A stretch of 64,000 nt of DNA from Neonectria sp. B-13 (taxonomy: Eukaryota; Ascomycota; Sordariomycetes; Hypocreales; Nectriaceae), in the NCBI GenBank assembly GCA_002682825.1, contig NOKP01000008.1:1041595-1105594 (forward strand), in the 5' to 3' direction. Below, piece by piece: positions 1-11,095 of the stretch. The notes under the pieces are model-generated. The model made no database searches and was not told where the DNA came from. It worked only from the letters and a program-made list of their open reading frames with translations. Every line of letters begins with the position of its first letter. Position 1 is the stretch's first letter. A program made the translations under genes and the position numbers.

Positions 1-877
1 ATTTTCCACCTCAATTCCAGAGTAAACTTATTACAAGATAACTATTTCGAATTAGGATTTCATTTCGCCTAGCTATATCCAAGTTTTGGTGGGGGAAAAC
101 ATGTAAATCCTGCAGTATAATATTGGGAGCCTTGAATTACGTCGTCTACTACCGGAAAGTATGTGTATTAAAGCCGTTAAATATACTGATATTCGTATTT
201 AGAGACGTAATGGGTCACAAATACTTCGAAGAACATCTACGGTAGAGTTAAAATAACTAAATGGCAAGAAAAGCTCAGTTAGACCTTCATGACTGATACC
301 ATTATTAAGGCCAACCAAATATTTGCTTTTCTGACTATTGCAGCTCTGAGTAACTTATCAAGAGAATTGAAAGTGCTCTCAGGTGACTCATCGCATCCTC
401 TTTGTTGCGCGTTGCATTGCCATCATCTAAAGTCCTCGTAAATGTGACGGAGGATACCTAACTCAATGTTGAGGTGCTACACTTTCGCCTCGGGCGGTTA
501 GTGAGAAGTTTCTATTGGCTACTGAAGAGTGTTAGTAAAACCTCGGAACGGATTAATTTTGTAAGGCTGATGTCTGGCTGCCTGAGTATTTTCAGCCGTA
601 CGGCAGGACGCAACGTGATCTGAAATAAGGCTGTAGAGCTCGGCTAATCTACCACGGGGTAAGTTACAATCCTACTATCAATCACCTAGAACGTCTTCCC
701 AATAAACCCTTCATACTTGCACATAACTCCATAGAAGCCAAGGGAAACTCGTGCCCACGGCTCAGTATCAAGCTCATTGCTTGTCCCCCATTGTCGGAGC
801 CCTGGCCCCTTTGACGGTGCGGCTGAGCATCGCCCCGCCAGCGGACCGACCTGCAAAGAGGCATCACGTAGTCCGCC
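1..877. other. Intergenic region, no gene seen
   Basis: AT-rich sequence upstream of the NLR-type gene. Only a short minus-strand frame (682-879) is open and it has no recognisable motif. The promoter of the gene at 878 must lie in the last few hundred bases, but no clear TATA element was found. Confidence 0.6.
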
Positions 878-3800
878 ATGGACGAACTAGATGCAAGTCT
901 CTATACTGTCGCCTGGATCGCACCTCTTGAGATCGAGGCACAAGCGGCTCTACATATGCTAGACCACCGGCATCATGGTCGATTTGCGCTTGGACGAGGT
1001 GACGATTATGTCTTTCAGGCTGGGGATATCAACGGGCACAATGTCATCATCGCGACTCTTCCAGCTGGGCAAGAATACGGCACGGGCCCGGCGGCAGCTC
1101 TTGCTAGTCAAATCAAAGGGTTCTTCCCTAATCTCTGGTTTGGACTGTTGGTTGGCGTCGCTGCAGGTCTCCCCAACCTTTCTAAACAACCACCTCTTGA
1201 TATCCGCCTTGGCGATGTTCTAGTTGGTCTGCCACAAGATGATAGTGCGGGACTTATCGCGTACGATTTGGGAAAAGAGACGGGATCTAATGGGTTCCAG
1301 CTTCTGCGATTCGGTCGTGTGCTAGCCAATACTGAAACAGTCATCAGGTCAGCCATTGGTAACATCAAAATGAGAGCGCCAAATGATTCGGATGTGTTCT
1401 TGCCAATATACGATCAGATCAAGAACAAACCTCACTCAAGCGGAAGCTTCAATGATCCTGGGCAAGTCAATGACAAGCTCTATGATATCGGAGATGATGG
1501 GGTCGAAAGGCTGGTGTCACGAGTTCAGCGGCCTCAGCATAGACGAACTTGCGTGTGGTACGGCCCTATCGCATCTGGAGATAAGCTGGTAAAGAACGCT
1601 CGTAAGCGCAATGAACTCAGAGACAAGTATAATGTCATCGGCCTGGAGATGGAAGCGGCTGGGACCATGAACCGAATTCCGGTCGGGGTGATCCGGGGAG
1701 TTTGTGACTATGCCGATGAACATAAAAACAAGGCATGGCAGCCATATGCTGCGGCAATGGCTGCTGCGTACGCTAAAGCAATTATGCACGAGATAGGGAG
1801 AGGAAAGGCACCGCCAAACCAGCATGGTAAGCACCCTTTATCTTCCCATTGGCGTCATTATTTAACTTGGTATCTTAGGCAAGTCGGTTGTTATATGGAA
1901 GGGGCTGATGCTATGTGAGCTTCCGCCAAAGGCGGAAAAGTTCTTCGGGAGAGCGAAAGAACTTGACTCATTGAGAAGTTGCTTGCAAACACCGGCCACG
2001 AATCGAAAAGGGGTTGTTGTCTGTGGTATCTCCGGCTCTGGTAAGACGCAACTGGTCCACGAGTACATCTCGAAAGAGGCCGAGAAATTCTCCGCCATTC
2101 TGTGGTTTAACGCGGACTCTGGGATGGGTGCTGAGCAATCGTTTGGGGCTTGTGCAAGCCGAATCTGCCAGGAAATCTCTGAGTTTCGAGAGCGCGAGAA
2201 GACAATGTCACCGCGGGACCTCGTGTTTGAGTGGTTGCAGACGACGCCTCACAAGAACTGGCTCGTAGTTGTTGATGGCGTGGATGATCTCGTTGTGAAC
2301 AGAGGCATGCTTGAGTCTCTAATGAGATTGCACCATGGAGCCATATGTGTCACTTCTACACATCAGGGAGCAGCTAAAGTGATTCATTTCGACCAGATTC
2401 TAGTGGATAGTCTCGATCCAGAAGCTTCCCAGTCGCTCATTCTTTGGCGAGCCTTTGATCACCAAGATGATCTAGGAGACCAAGGTAAGCATATCTCCTT
2501 TCTCCCACTTCAAACCAGCTAACCCTTCCAAGTTCGCGAATCGGCAAGGCGGGCGGTCAAGGTTCTGAAAGGCTTCCCCTTGGGGATCGAGCTCGCCGGA
2601 ATTCTCATTTGCGAAGGGATTGTCTCTCTCAATTCGTTTCCGTCCGCGTTTGAAGCCAAGTACAAGCAACTTACCCAATTCCAAGTCGACCCTGGCATGT
2701 GGGTGTGGAAGAAGTCAGAAACCGTCTATGGAATGTTCGATGATCTGTATAAATGCCTCGTGGAAAAAAATGCTGCTGCCGGTCTTTTGCTATCACTGTG
2801 CTCCATTTACGGACCACGGGAAATTCCCATCTCGCTCCTACGAGACCTAGACCTATCAGATTCTGACTCTACAGGCCAGTGGCATCAGTTGCAATTGCTT
2901 TTCCAAGGCGAAGTCGAGCTCAACATGGCTGTCTACGAACTGCACAGGCTCTTCCTCGCCAAGAGGAAGACAGGCCTGGACGGCGCTTTGGAGAGTTTGT
3001 CTTTTCATGCTTCTGTTTGCCAATGGCGTTTTGCTGCTCTTGGAGACCAGCGACCCCGTTGGATCATGCAAGCTTCATCTGGGCTGGCAAGTTATATCAA
3101 GTCTAGACACAGTCGCCAACAGTAAGACTTATTAGTATTTTACTATTCTAACGGCAGGGATGCTAACATAATTGATCAGAAAATCCACAGTGGACAGGTC
3201 CATGGATATCGCCTATCAGTTCTATCACCTAGGCGATCACTGCTTGGGCGCCATCCAGAAACACGTTCCATCTCGCGAACTGGAAGCTCCAGGTGGTCAA
3301 TACGCAGCCCAGTACTACCAGATTTCTTCGTCATTGGCCCAAATATACCTCCTAGTCGGCAAATCGGAGACATCTAAACAATTGTTCTCGGGAGCGGTTC
3401 AGTATCTGTCGATAACTTCGCACTCACAAGCGAATGATGGCGAGCTTCTCCGCCTGCTTCAAGGATTGGCCACATCCTGCCAGAAGACGGGAGACCTGAC
3501 CAAAGCAGAAGAGGCTCTTCAATCAGCTTGGCCAATGGCTGAAACTGTGTATGGACACGAAAGCGATGAAGCCACCGAGATCGCCTCGCAGCTGAAAGCT
3601 ATTCGGAAAAGAGTTGCCGTGGAACTGGACCATCACAAACGGGTTGTGATTGCAAGTACGGGTGGTAAGCTCCACCAAGACCCCTATTGGATAGACTCAA
3701 CATCTTCTCAATCGTTTGGCCTTTACCCTCCCATTCCCTCGACACCTGGAGGCTATTATCAACCGCCACCTGGAGATTATCCACCCATTCCCTCGATATC

Positions 3801-3960
3801 TGGAGGTTACAACCAGCCTTATCTGCCCGTTGCTCCACCGCCCATAGATGATTCTCCCGCGTTCACGGCACCCACAGACTTGAACACTTTTCTCAATTCT
3901 ATTGTTCCCAAGACTTTATTATTGCTTGGTTACTCTGCTTTGAGCGCGACCATGGGCTAG
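878..3960 (+). CDS. NLR-type receptor: nucleoside phosphorylase-like (PNP_UDP) - NB-ARC/NACHT - TPR protein
   Basis: Model join(878..1826,1879..2484,2533..3121,3180..3960), 974 aa, all phases consistent. The N-terminus (about 8-315) is a PNP/UDP-phosphorylase-like domain: it opens with YTVAWIAPLEIEAQAALHML and contains GLLVGVAAGLP and GLEMEAAG, the signature seen at the N-terminus of fungal NLRs. A P-loop (GISGSGKT, 366-373) and a Walker B-like strand (WLVVVDGVDD, 444-453) mark an NB-ARC/NACHT-type STAND ATPase. The last exon carries helical TPR-like repeats (for example GDLTKAEEALQSAWPMAETV), then a proline-rich tail with a doubled YPPIPS-x-x-GGY motif. Family knowledge: such proteins act in heterokaryon incompatibility and antagonist sensing, with the PNP-like domain as sensor or effector. 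Function here is inferred. An arrestin-like frame begins 88 bp after the stop, so this stop may not be the true C-terminus. Start chosen: first ATG, directly before the conserved PNP opening. Confidence 0.85.
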
Positions 3961-4048
3961 CTGCTTAGTTTTACGGAACCTTTTAAGGCTTGTGAAATAG
4001 TGTTGGGAAAACTTATTGTTTTTTTAGGGAGCTAACCCACGTTGCAAG

Positions 4049-5477
4049 GAATAGGCGGAAACCACGTCTCATGCGTACGTGGTACTCTGAGGATCAGGCT
4101 GTTAGAAAAGACAAAACTCAAAGCTGTCATGCTAAAAATTGTCGGCAAAACGAAAATCCAAGGCCGGCTCATCTCTTCAGAGGATGTACTCTGGATGGAA
4201 GAAGTCAATTTATTGCAGAAATCAACAAATGGGGGACCGGATCGCGACGGTTTGCATCGCAATAGTCTTGCAAGCGATGGGACTGAATCTCTCCGGTCGT
4301 TCAGGGCAAACTCTTCGAATATCAGACGGCGTTCAATTCTCTCTTTGCAAAGCCAAAGTTCCGGCCTGTCGGACCCAGGGCGCAAGTTCTTTCAGACTCC
4401 AACCCACAACTCCAGGACATTATTACCGGGCTCATACGAATACCCATTTGCATTCTTCATCGGCCATTCTGAACTCGAGACCACTACACTGCAACATGCG
4501 TCCGCAACTTGGAGCCTCGAAGCCCTGGTGGAAGATGCCGTAGCACCTAAGTGCAATCTGCGAGCCACGAAGGATGTCTATGTTGTTAGATTGCCACAGA
4601 GAAGCCAGATAAGGTCAGTGTTGTTGTTGTCACAGACACGGCAAATTATGTTTACGGTGTTTATGCCGAGAAACTCGGCCTGCATCGGCCGGACGATACC
4701 CATCTCAATGGAACTTGTGCCCATTCCTGGCTCACAGATTCGTATATACGGCATCAAAGTGGCTATAACTGAGGAAGGGACTTTCAAATCATCTCTGGGC
4801 TCCACGAGCAACCATTGGAGTGGGGAAAAATTGCTTCTTGAGAGCACAATTGGCAGCCCACTTACCACATTGTACGAGGGGGGGAGCTTCAAGATGCGCA
4901 TGCCGTCTGAACCCTTTTTGGAGCCTAGCTTCATGCGTGATCACGAGCCGATAAGTCGAGTGGAACCTGAAATTCATGAGCTGCGATTGAACCCTGGAGA
5001 TTTGGACTGGGGTCAACGGCCCTATTGGGATTCCATGACACAATTCGACATGAATGTGCAGTTGCCGACATGTAGAGATATGGTCATCGATGATTATACG
5101 CCAATACACCCTGCCAGCTCCTGGCGCAAAGTACGAATATCTCATTCAATCAAAGTGAGTTTACTCTACACATCAATTATCAATGCCACAGGAATTTGAA
5201 GATATCTGACAAAGCCTACAAGATTGAATTTCGCATCTCCAAGCCAGACAACTCCGGTCCCAAGGGCGCCAGAGAGTGCCTCGTCGTCATCGTTCAGACC
5301 CCCATCACGTTGCTAGACTGCCGGGCCTCGGCGCAATCGCTTGCGCACTGGGGCAGAACGGCTTCGGGCAAAGCGTCCTGTGGCTGCGCGGGTGCCGAGT
5401 CCATCGCAAACAGCGATCAACTAAACATGCCTTCTAGTCCTGCAAGACTGCACCAAGCTTATGAGTTGGAAGGATAA
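4049..5477 (+). CDS. Arrestin-fold protein (5' end unresolved; possible 3' part of the upstream NLR gene)
   Basis: Open frame 4049-5154, then intron 5155-5201 (GTGAGT...GAAG, phase 0) and exon 5202-5477; about 460 residues visible. The beginning reads CVRGTLRIRLLEKTKLKAVM, the usual opening of an arrestin_N domain. The middle has the SRTLLPGSYEYPFAFFIG strand, and the end has VIVQTPITLLDCRASAQSL, the usual close of arrestin_C in fungal alpha-arrestin-like proteins. Family role: adaptors for ubiquitin ligases in membrane-protein endocytosis. No ATG opens the frame. The frame is closed by TAA at 4033-4035, and a CTAAC branch-like site (4032-4036) precedes an AG at 4047-4048, so this looks like an internal exon. 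A weak donor at 3929 in the NLR gene would join in phase. Alternatively the true first exon is lost or unrecognised. Confidence 0.65.
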
Positions 5478-5691
5478 GGATGTATAGACTAATTTAATAG
5501 CAACATTCAACTCCTTCCGAAGATCATTGCGGTCCTGAAGCCGTCGCGGATACGAGAAAGATGTTCTGTAGGGTTTCAAGACTCAATGAAATTGTTATCT
5601 ATGTCCGTGTATATCCATCTAATTTTGAACGCCCTCGAATGGTTCCTTCCACCAATACCCCATAGCCCATACATCCCTACACTACAGTAAT

Positions 5692-6606
5692 TTATAGATA
5701 GCACGACTCAAAGAAATACGGTTCTCTGTACACATAACCAATCATTGAAACGACACTCTTGCCACCTCCTCGTATACCCCCTTGACCGACATGTTGTAGT
5801 CGAGCTTGAAACCCCCCCAGATGGTACAAGTATTCGACCAATCCCCAGAGGCCGAAGATTTTATCTCGGGGATCTAGACACTGCTTGTATCGCATGCTGT
5901 GAGCGAGATCTAGAAGATCTGAGGCCACCCGCTCGCATGTACCCCAGCTCCTGCTACGCCGATTCATGTCCTGATAATCCAACATATCCAGTAACGGTCG
6001 CATGTCCACCGCATCGAACCCCAACTGCGTCCATTCCGGTAGTATCTCTGCAAATTTGATCATCCGAACGAAACGCCGCACAATTCTAACGTTTTTTGAC
6101 TCCCACTCGACACAATCACTTCTGCATATGAGAACCGCACGGTCAGATCGCCCGACCTCCTGCACAACCCACATTCTTTCAAACCATGACCTGCTCATTA
6201 TATTCTGGAGTCCCTGAAGCACGAGAGACTGGGAGTTAGTCTGCCATAGTGGCAAGGTCTGAGGGCGCTGCTCGTGGGAAAAGTTGCGCAGCATCTCCAT
6301 CCCCATCGGACTATTTGGCGTGGCAAGCCCCAGCCAAATTGCCACGCGATTAGCCTGCTCGTAGATACTGCCCATTCTAGCCACTTGTTGGTTCCGTTCA
6401 AGAACATCTCCTTGGTTGATGCAAGTGTCGTCTACCCAGAGGCTTCTAGGCTTGTCTCGGTGACGAAGTTGTCGGAACGCAGCGTCGAGTGATTTCGTCA
6501 CCTTGATGGTTCGGTCGTCGACAAGAATATTCGTAAAGTCCCCAAGATCGCCCTAGACATAGGAAAAAGCTTCGCATTGATTTTGTTTCCCCCAAAACTT
6601 CCCCAT
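5692..6606 (-). pseudogene. HET-domain (heterokaryon incompatibility) pseudogene
   Basis: The minus frame contains HET hallmarks in order: CEAFSYV-stop-GD (degenerate form of YEALSYVWGD), SLWVDDTCINQ, MGSIYEQANRVAIWLG, WFERMWVVQEVG and DPRDKIFGLWGLV. Two lesions are visible. At 6553-6555 the Trp codon of the SYVWG motif is TAG. At 5812-5818 a run of seven C (G on the coding strand) puts the downstream conserved segment in the +1 frame; in that other frame the expected KLDYNMSVKGVYEEVA-type ending appears and terminates at 5742-5744. The normal N-terminal leader before the SYVWG motif is also missing. A TGG to TAG change is a G-to-A transition compatible with RIP. The C-run lesion could be a sequencing error. 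Most likely an inactivated HET gene. Confidence 0.8.
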
Positions 6607-7408
6607 GATCCAGTGTGCTCAACATGGTTAGAAGAAATGTCGGTATCGAAACCAGGGTGCAAAACAAACAGTCGAATTTGATTGATATGGAGGGGAATAT
6701 ATTCAGGCTGTTTCCCAAGCTATTGCAGATGTCAGCGTCCTACACTCTCATGAAGGATCAGAAGAAACGATCCGACTATCGTCATACCGGTGAGATAGTG
6801 GTAGCATGCCCCTGAATTTCATGCGACTTGACGTGTAGCCAGCACCCGAAAGAGAGAGAATAGGACCGGGCGATCGGGAAGTTGAAGCCTCATGCTCGAT
6901 CAAACACTCTCCAGATGTATGCTGACATGCCCTTCGACTGAAGGTTTAGCAACACCGAGATTTGAAAAAGCACAGGACGTCGTAGCAAAAGGTTCAGTCA
7001 AAGAAGAACCTAGAAGTCGGGGCTTTTGTGATACAGTGGAGGAGTTTTGGCTCGGAATGAAAATTATCATGGTCATGGGCGATGGGATGACTGCGGCTGC
7101 CAGGCTTGTGCGGCTAAGGCAGATGATCAATCAATTCGCACAAGTGGCTAGGCAGCAGCGTTCCATTGCGAGACATGACACAAGCTATTGCTCACTTTTT
7201 CCACATGCATTGTGCATCTCGAAATCTATAGTTTGCAGATGCAGAAAACGCGGGCTGGCTTAAGAAATCGCCTACTTAAGCTAAAATATATGGCCTTTTA
7301 TACATAATAATATGGAAGCCCTAGCTATATGAATCACTTCAATTATGTCTTCCTTATATCTTACTGATATAAAATAATAACTGTTTATATTTAGTCTATC
7401 TTTATTCC
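6607..7408. other. Intergenic, increasingly AT-rich toward the assembly gap
   Basis: No supported gene. A 123-codon plus frame (6892-7263) has no recognisable motif. The last 140 bp before the gap are very AT-rich, as in decayed or repeat sequence. Confidence 0.5.
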
Positions 7409-7508
7409 NNNNNNNNNNNNNNNNNNNNNNNNNNNNNNNNNNNNNNNNNNNNNNNNNNNNNNNNNNNNNNNNNNNNNNNNNNNNNNNNNNNNNNNNNNNN
7501 NNNNNNNN
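7409..7508. other. Assembly gap (100 N)
   Basis: Exactly 100 consecutive N, the usual placeholder for a gap of unknown length. It directly abuts a microsatellite, which probably caused the break in assembly. Confidence 0.99.
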
Positions 7509-7511
7509 TTA

Positions 7512-7674
7512 AGTAGTATTAGTATTAGTATTAGTATTAGTATTAGTATTAGTATTAGTATTAGTATTAGTATTAGTATTAGTATTAGTATTAGTATTAG
7601 TATTAGTATTAGTATTAGTATTAGTATTAGTATTAGTATTAGTATTAGTATTAGTACTAGTATTAGTACTAGTA
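7512..7674. repeat. Hexanucleotide microsatellite (TTAGTA)n
   Basis: About 27 tandem copies of a 6-mer (TTAGTA in one phase) with a few ACTAGT variants at the distal end. Translation across it gives only artefactual alternating dipeptide frames. It is not the fungal telomere repeat (TTAGGG). True array length is unknown because its left edge meets the gap. Confidence 0.97.
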
Positions 7675-8250
7675 TCCAACCCTGGTTGCAGCGGCGGCAA
7701 CGTGAAGGAGAAACCCATGGAGGCAAGCACAGGCGAGGGTGTGACGAGCGCGAGGTTCAAGGCCCAGGCGACGGGCTTGTGGCAGGCTGTTGTGGCTAAA
7801 CTGCACGGTAAACCACACACGGTAGATCAAAAGGGCAGGGAGGGAGGCGTGCCGGAGGGCGGGAAGGAGTGCATCGAAATCTAGGAGGACCTAGTCCTCC
7901 GCCGCAACCGGGCAGCTGGGCCAGCCGTCCTTGAATGATATTAGCTCTTTATCGGTGAATTGTGGGATGATCCGGAAGCATACCAAGGCAACGGGATGAT
8001 GAGGGCTGACCAGAGGAAATTAGACATTGGCGAACATGCGCGACATGAAGCACCGTTACCGGGAAGCTGAGAAATATCAGATGCTACATGGAAACATCAT
8101 GGACGGAAAGGACCTCTGCCTAAGTGTTATGGGGGAAATGAGATATCTGGGTGAACGTGGTTGACCTAGGCGCTCTTTGTGGTCTGGAAATCTCAAACTA
8201 GATCAGTAATATTGAAAGTCTGCCTAGAAATACAGTACAGTTTTATTGTT
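7675..8250. other. Intergenic, no gene seen
   Basis: Short frames only (for example 7702-7884), with no motif. It lies between the microsatellite and the 3' end of the F-box gene. Confidence 0.5.
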
Positions 8251-9768
8251 CTAGCTGTGTCTAGTCGCTGTGTCCCCTCTTACAATATTAGATATGCAGA
8301 ATCTAACCGCCTCTGTAGGCAGCTTTTCAACACACCATCTTACACTAGCCCTTCGGTGCTCTCTCGCGACAGCTTGCCAAGCTTCCGAACAGTCTCTGTC
8401 TAGTTGAAAGGGCCAGCTGCATCTGATACCAAGCATAGCAACACCATCTAGAAGCTCATAGCTAAAACACCCTGCGCCGGAGCTGTCAAAGTTATATAGG
8501 GCGAACAATCTCAGCTCGGGCATCTGAGGTGCCACGCAAGCCGCTGTCTTGAGGAGGCGGTTCGTCGTGTGGGGCAACTCGTCCAGAATCATTCGTTCTG
8601 ACCTCAGAAGCAGTTTCCGGAGGCTGGGCCATTGGTGTGCGCCTGTCGTGAAGAACTCATATGCGTCGATGCTGTATTCGATAGAGATGTGTTTCAGATG
8701 CCGGGACAGGTGGGCCATCTTAGATCCAAGCGGTGTGAGATATGGGTTGGGCGTCGCACGATTATGATGACTAGGATGATGAAAACGCTCCATTTGGCAA
8801 ATGCGCACTTCCTTTAATGAAGAAGGTGCACCCGATATAAACTCCACAAGATCGCTGTCGAACCAATATTTGGACTTCCAGTGCGCACGCGGCCAGAATT
8901 CCCAGTTGAATACTGCAAGATGTGGAAGGCATCGCAAGATTGCACCCACAGCCCGAGGTTCAAAGTGGCGGACAGTCTTTCGGAGAATGTATACGGCGGT
9001 GATAACATTTACTTTCGGTAATGCTGTAGTACAGGGTATGGACGATCCTATAAAATCGAAGTCGAGTGCGAAATGAAAGTCCAGTTCACTAGCAAGGAGA
9101 CACTTTTCCCCAACATGCGGGAGAACGTCCACAGGTCTGAAACGCTGCCGTCGTGCCCGAGGCAATACCTCAAAATAGATTACCATGGGGTAAGTGCAGT
9201 TTCGAATTCTTTTTGACATCTTTTGCCAGTAGCTTTCTGACTCTGCGATAATTTCCAGGCATATGCCGTTGCGGTAAACCTGCGCTGGCGTCCAAGTGCT
9301 CAACAAGCGGAAAAGGGTACTTGTCGCCTTTGTGAAAGCGACATTGTTCTGTTTCTCTTGAGACTCCAGTGTCGGAACATCCAAGTACGCGCCCCGTCCG
9401 CGACGGGCGATGTCACACATCAGGGCCATGGCTATTTCCTCTTCTGTGCCACGCACGTTTCTCACAGGGATATGCTTGTGCTCAGGGAGTTCAAGTACTA
9501 GGCCTAGGTGTCGAAGGTATCTTCTTCGGCGTCTGACCCGGAAGATCGCTCGAAAATAATCGAGCTCGGACGGCATAACTCGGAGCTTGCTGAACATCAG
9601 CTTTTCGAAGGCGAACTGCCAGTCCCTGGCGACCCTCACGTATCCAGTGAGCGACTTTTTATCATGATACTCGGCCTCAGCGAGATGCATCAAGATTATA
9701 TGTCGAATGTCTAAAGGGAAATCGTACCAGGTGCGAGTGGTGTACGATTGAGGAATGGGGGTGGCCAT
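8251..9768 (-). CDS. F-box domain protein (505 aa)
   Basis: Single exon starting at the ATG at 9768-9766. Residues about 13-60 form an F-box-like segment (WYDFPLDIRHIILMHLAEAE), and the remaining 440 residues are leucine-rich in the irregular manner of fungal F-box proteins (for example LRKLLLRSERMILDELP). Family role: substrate receptor of SCF ubiquitin ligases, binding Skp1 through the F-box and a target through the C-terminal part. No specific substrate can be named. Such single-exon F-box genes are expanded in Fusarium-type genomes and often sit in accessory regions, as here between a HET pseudogene and unusual kinases. Confidence 0.75.
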   Translation of the reverse strand: MATPIPQSYTTRTWYDFPLDIRHIILMHLAEAEYHDKKSLTGYVRVARDWQFAFEKLMFSKLRVMPSELDYFRAIFRVRRRRRYLRHLGLVLELPEHKHIPVRNVRGTEEEIAMALMCDIARRGRGAYLDVPTLESQEKQNNVAFTKATSTLFRLLSTWTPAQVYRNGICLEIIAESESYWQKMSKRIRNCTYPMVIYFEVLPRARRQRFRPVDVLPHVGEKCLLASELDFHFALDFDFIGSSIPCTTALPKVNVITAVYILRKTVRHFEPRAVGAILRCLPHLAVFNWEFWPRAHWKSKYWFDSDLVEFISGAPSSLKEVRICQMERFHHPSHHNRATPNPYLTPLGSKMAHLSRHLKHISIEYSIDAYEFFTTGAHQWPSLRKLLLRSERMILDELPHTTNRLLKTAACVAPQMPELRLFALYNFDSSGAGCFSYELLDGVAMLGIRCSWPFQLDRDCSEAWQAVAREHRRASVRWCVEKLPTEAVRFCISNIVRGDTATRHS

Positions 9769-11095
9769 TTTGACGAATGTTGCTTTGTGTATGCTGATCC
9801 TGAGCAGCTCACATGAAGAAAGAACGCATGATTACAGAGAAAGTGGCAGTGCATTATATACTTCAGGTCTCTCGGTATATTAGGCAGTGGTTCGTACCTG
9901 GATGTGTCGAACTTTGCTTGTGTGACAGAGCACATATTCGTAATTTTACAACGAGATACCATCAAGGCGCTCAATAACTCAAATGCAGCAAGGTTTCTGG
10001 TAACTTGGTTCGCATTCACCCTTGAGCCTATCTTTACAACCCGTCTGGGTCCCTCTTCAACCTTGGCGTCGGATTCTTGAAACCTTGTCCTTTATACGAC
10101 GTCACATCGAAAGACCGTCGTCTCCCATAAGTGGACAAATCAAGCCATAACCACGTGGGGAAGAGGAAGAGTGTGGACTGGAGGAAAAACATAGATGGAC
10201 TCGTGTCAAATGCGATGGCTGATAAAAAGAACTCTGAACCCACCCAGACTCGAGACGAAGAAATATGCGCGTGACATACGCCCTCATGGAACTGGGCACG
10301 GAATGCTGTTTTACGGTCTAAATTATCACGTCCCTTACCTTAGATCAGATCAACTGTCGCCGTTTGCTTTCTTTGGCTCTATTGGTTTGACGGGCCTTAA
10401 CTCATGTTGCAATGCCACACACTCGGTACACACATTGTCACATATAAGTCACAGTTGACTACACACGAGCAAAGTGCACACTCCATTTTGCCGTAGCTAG
10501 CAATGCGATATAAACCCTAGCCGCACCTGTGTATATCGGTAACTTTGTAGTTAGCTGAGACTCTTCCATACAAAGTCAACACGTTGAATGGAATTAGACA
10601 CGACGTTCTAAGGAAGAAGTACTACGCGAGATCAAGATTCATGATAGAGAAACGCGCGGCCAATGCGACATGTTGGGGATCAAAGTAAATACTACCGTAA
10701 ATACCATTAAACTCGGAGGCGCAACTCAAGCACACAAACATCCATTTCCGTCTCTAGAGCTGAGCTCGTGCCGCTCTAAGCCGAGTTAGTGCTGAGGAGG
10801 ACTGAGTTGAGGCTGGGTCGAGGTGCCTGCGCGAGCCCACCTTTGGGATCGCATGCCCCGTTTGGACTTACCTACATTGGAAATTCCGACCTTCTTAAAC
10901 CCATATTTGCGCGACCTCTACCATAAATTTACAAAGCATCAGCCCCCAGATTCTAATACTATTAGCAATCAGGGTGACAACTAGCAAGGCATATCTACTC
11001 GAAGTCCATATCTTAACACCAAGCGAGCGCGAGAGCATCTCTTCGGCGACTAGCTTTTGCTAAGAAACAAAAATCCTTATTATCGTCCTAAGCCT
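9769..11095. other. Intergenic, no gene seen
   Basis: Shared region between the F-box gene promoter (left) and the 3' end of the kinase gene (right). Only short frames without motifs on either strand. Confidence 0.5.

Noticed and set aside
7512..7674. Telomere or subtelomere repeat
   Set aside because: The unit is TTAGTA, not TTAGGG, and genes continue on both sides.
7391..7820. Long Ile-Leu and Thr-Asn dipeptide repeat reading frames
   Set aside because: They are translations of the TTAGTA microsatellite and run into the N gap; no coding support.
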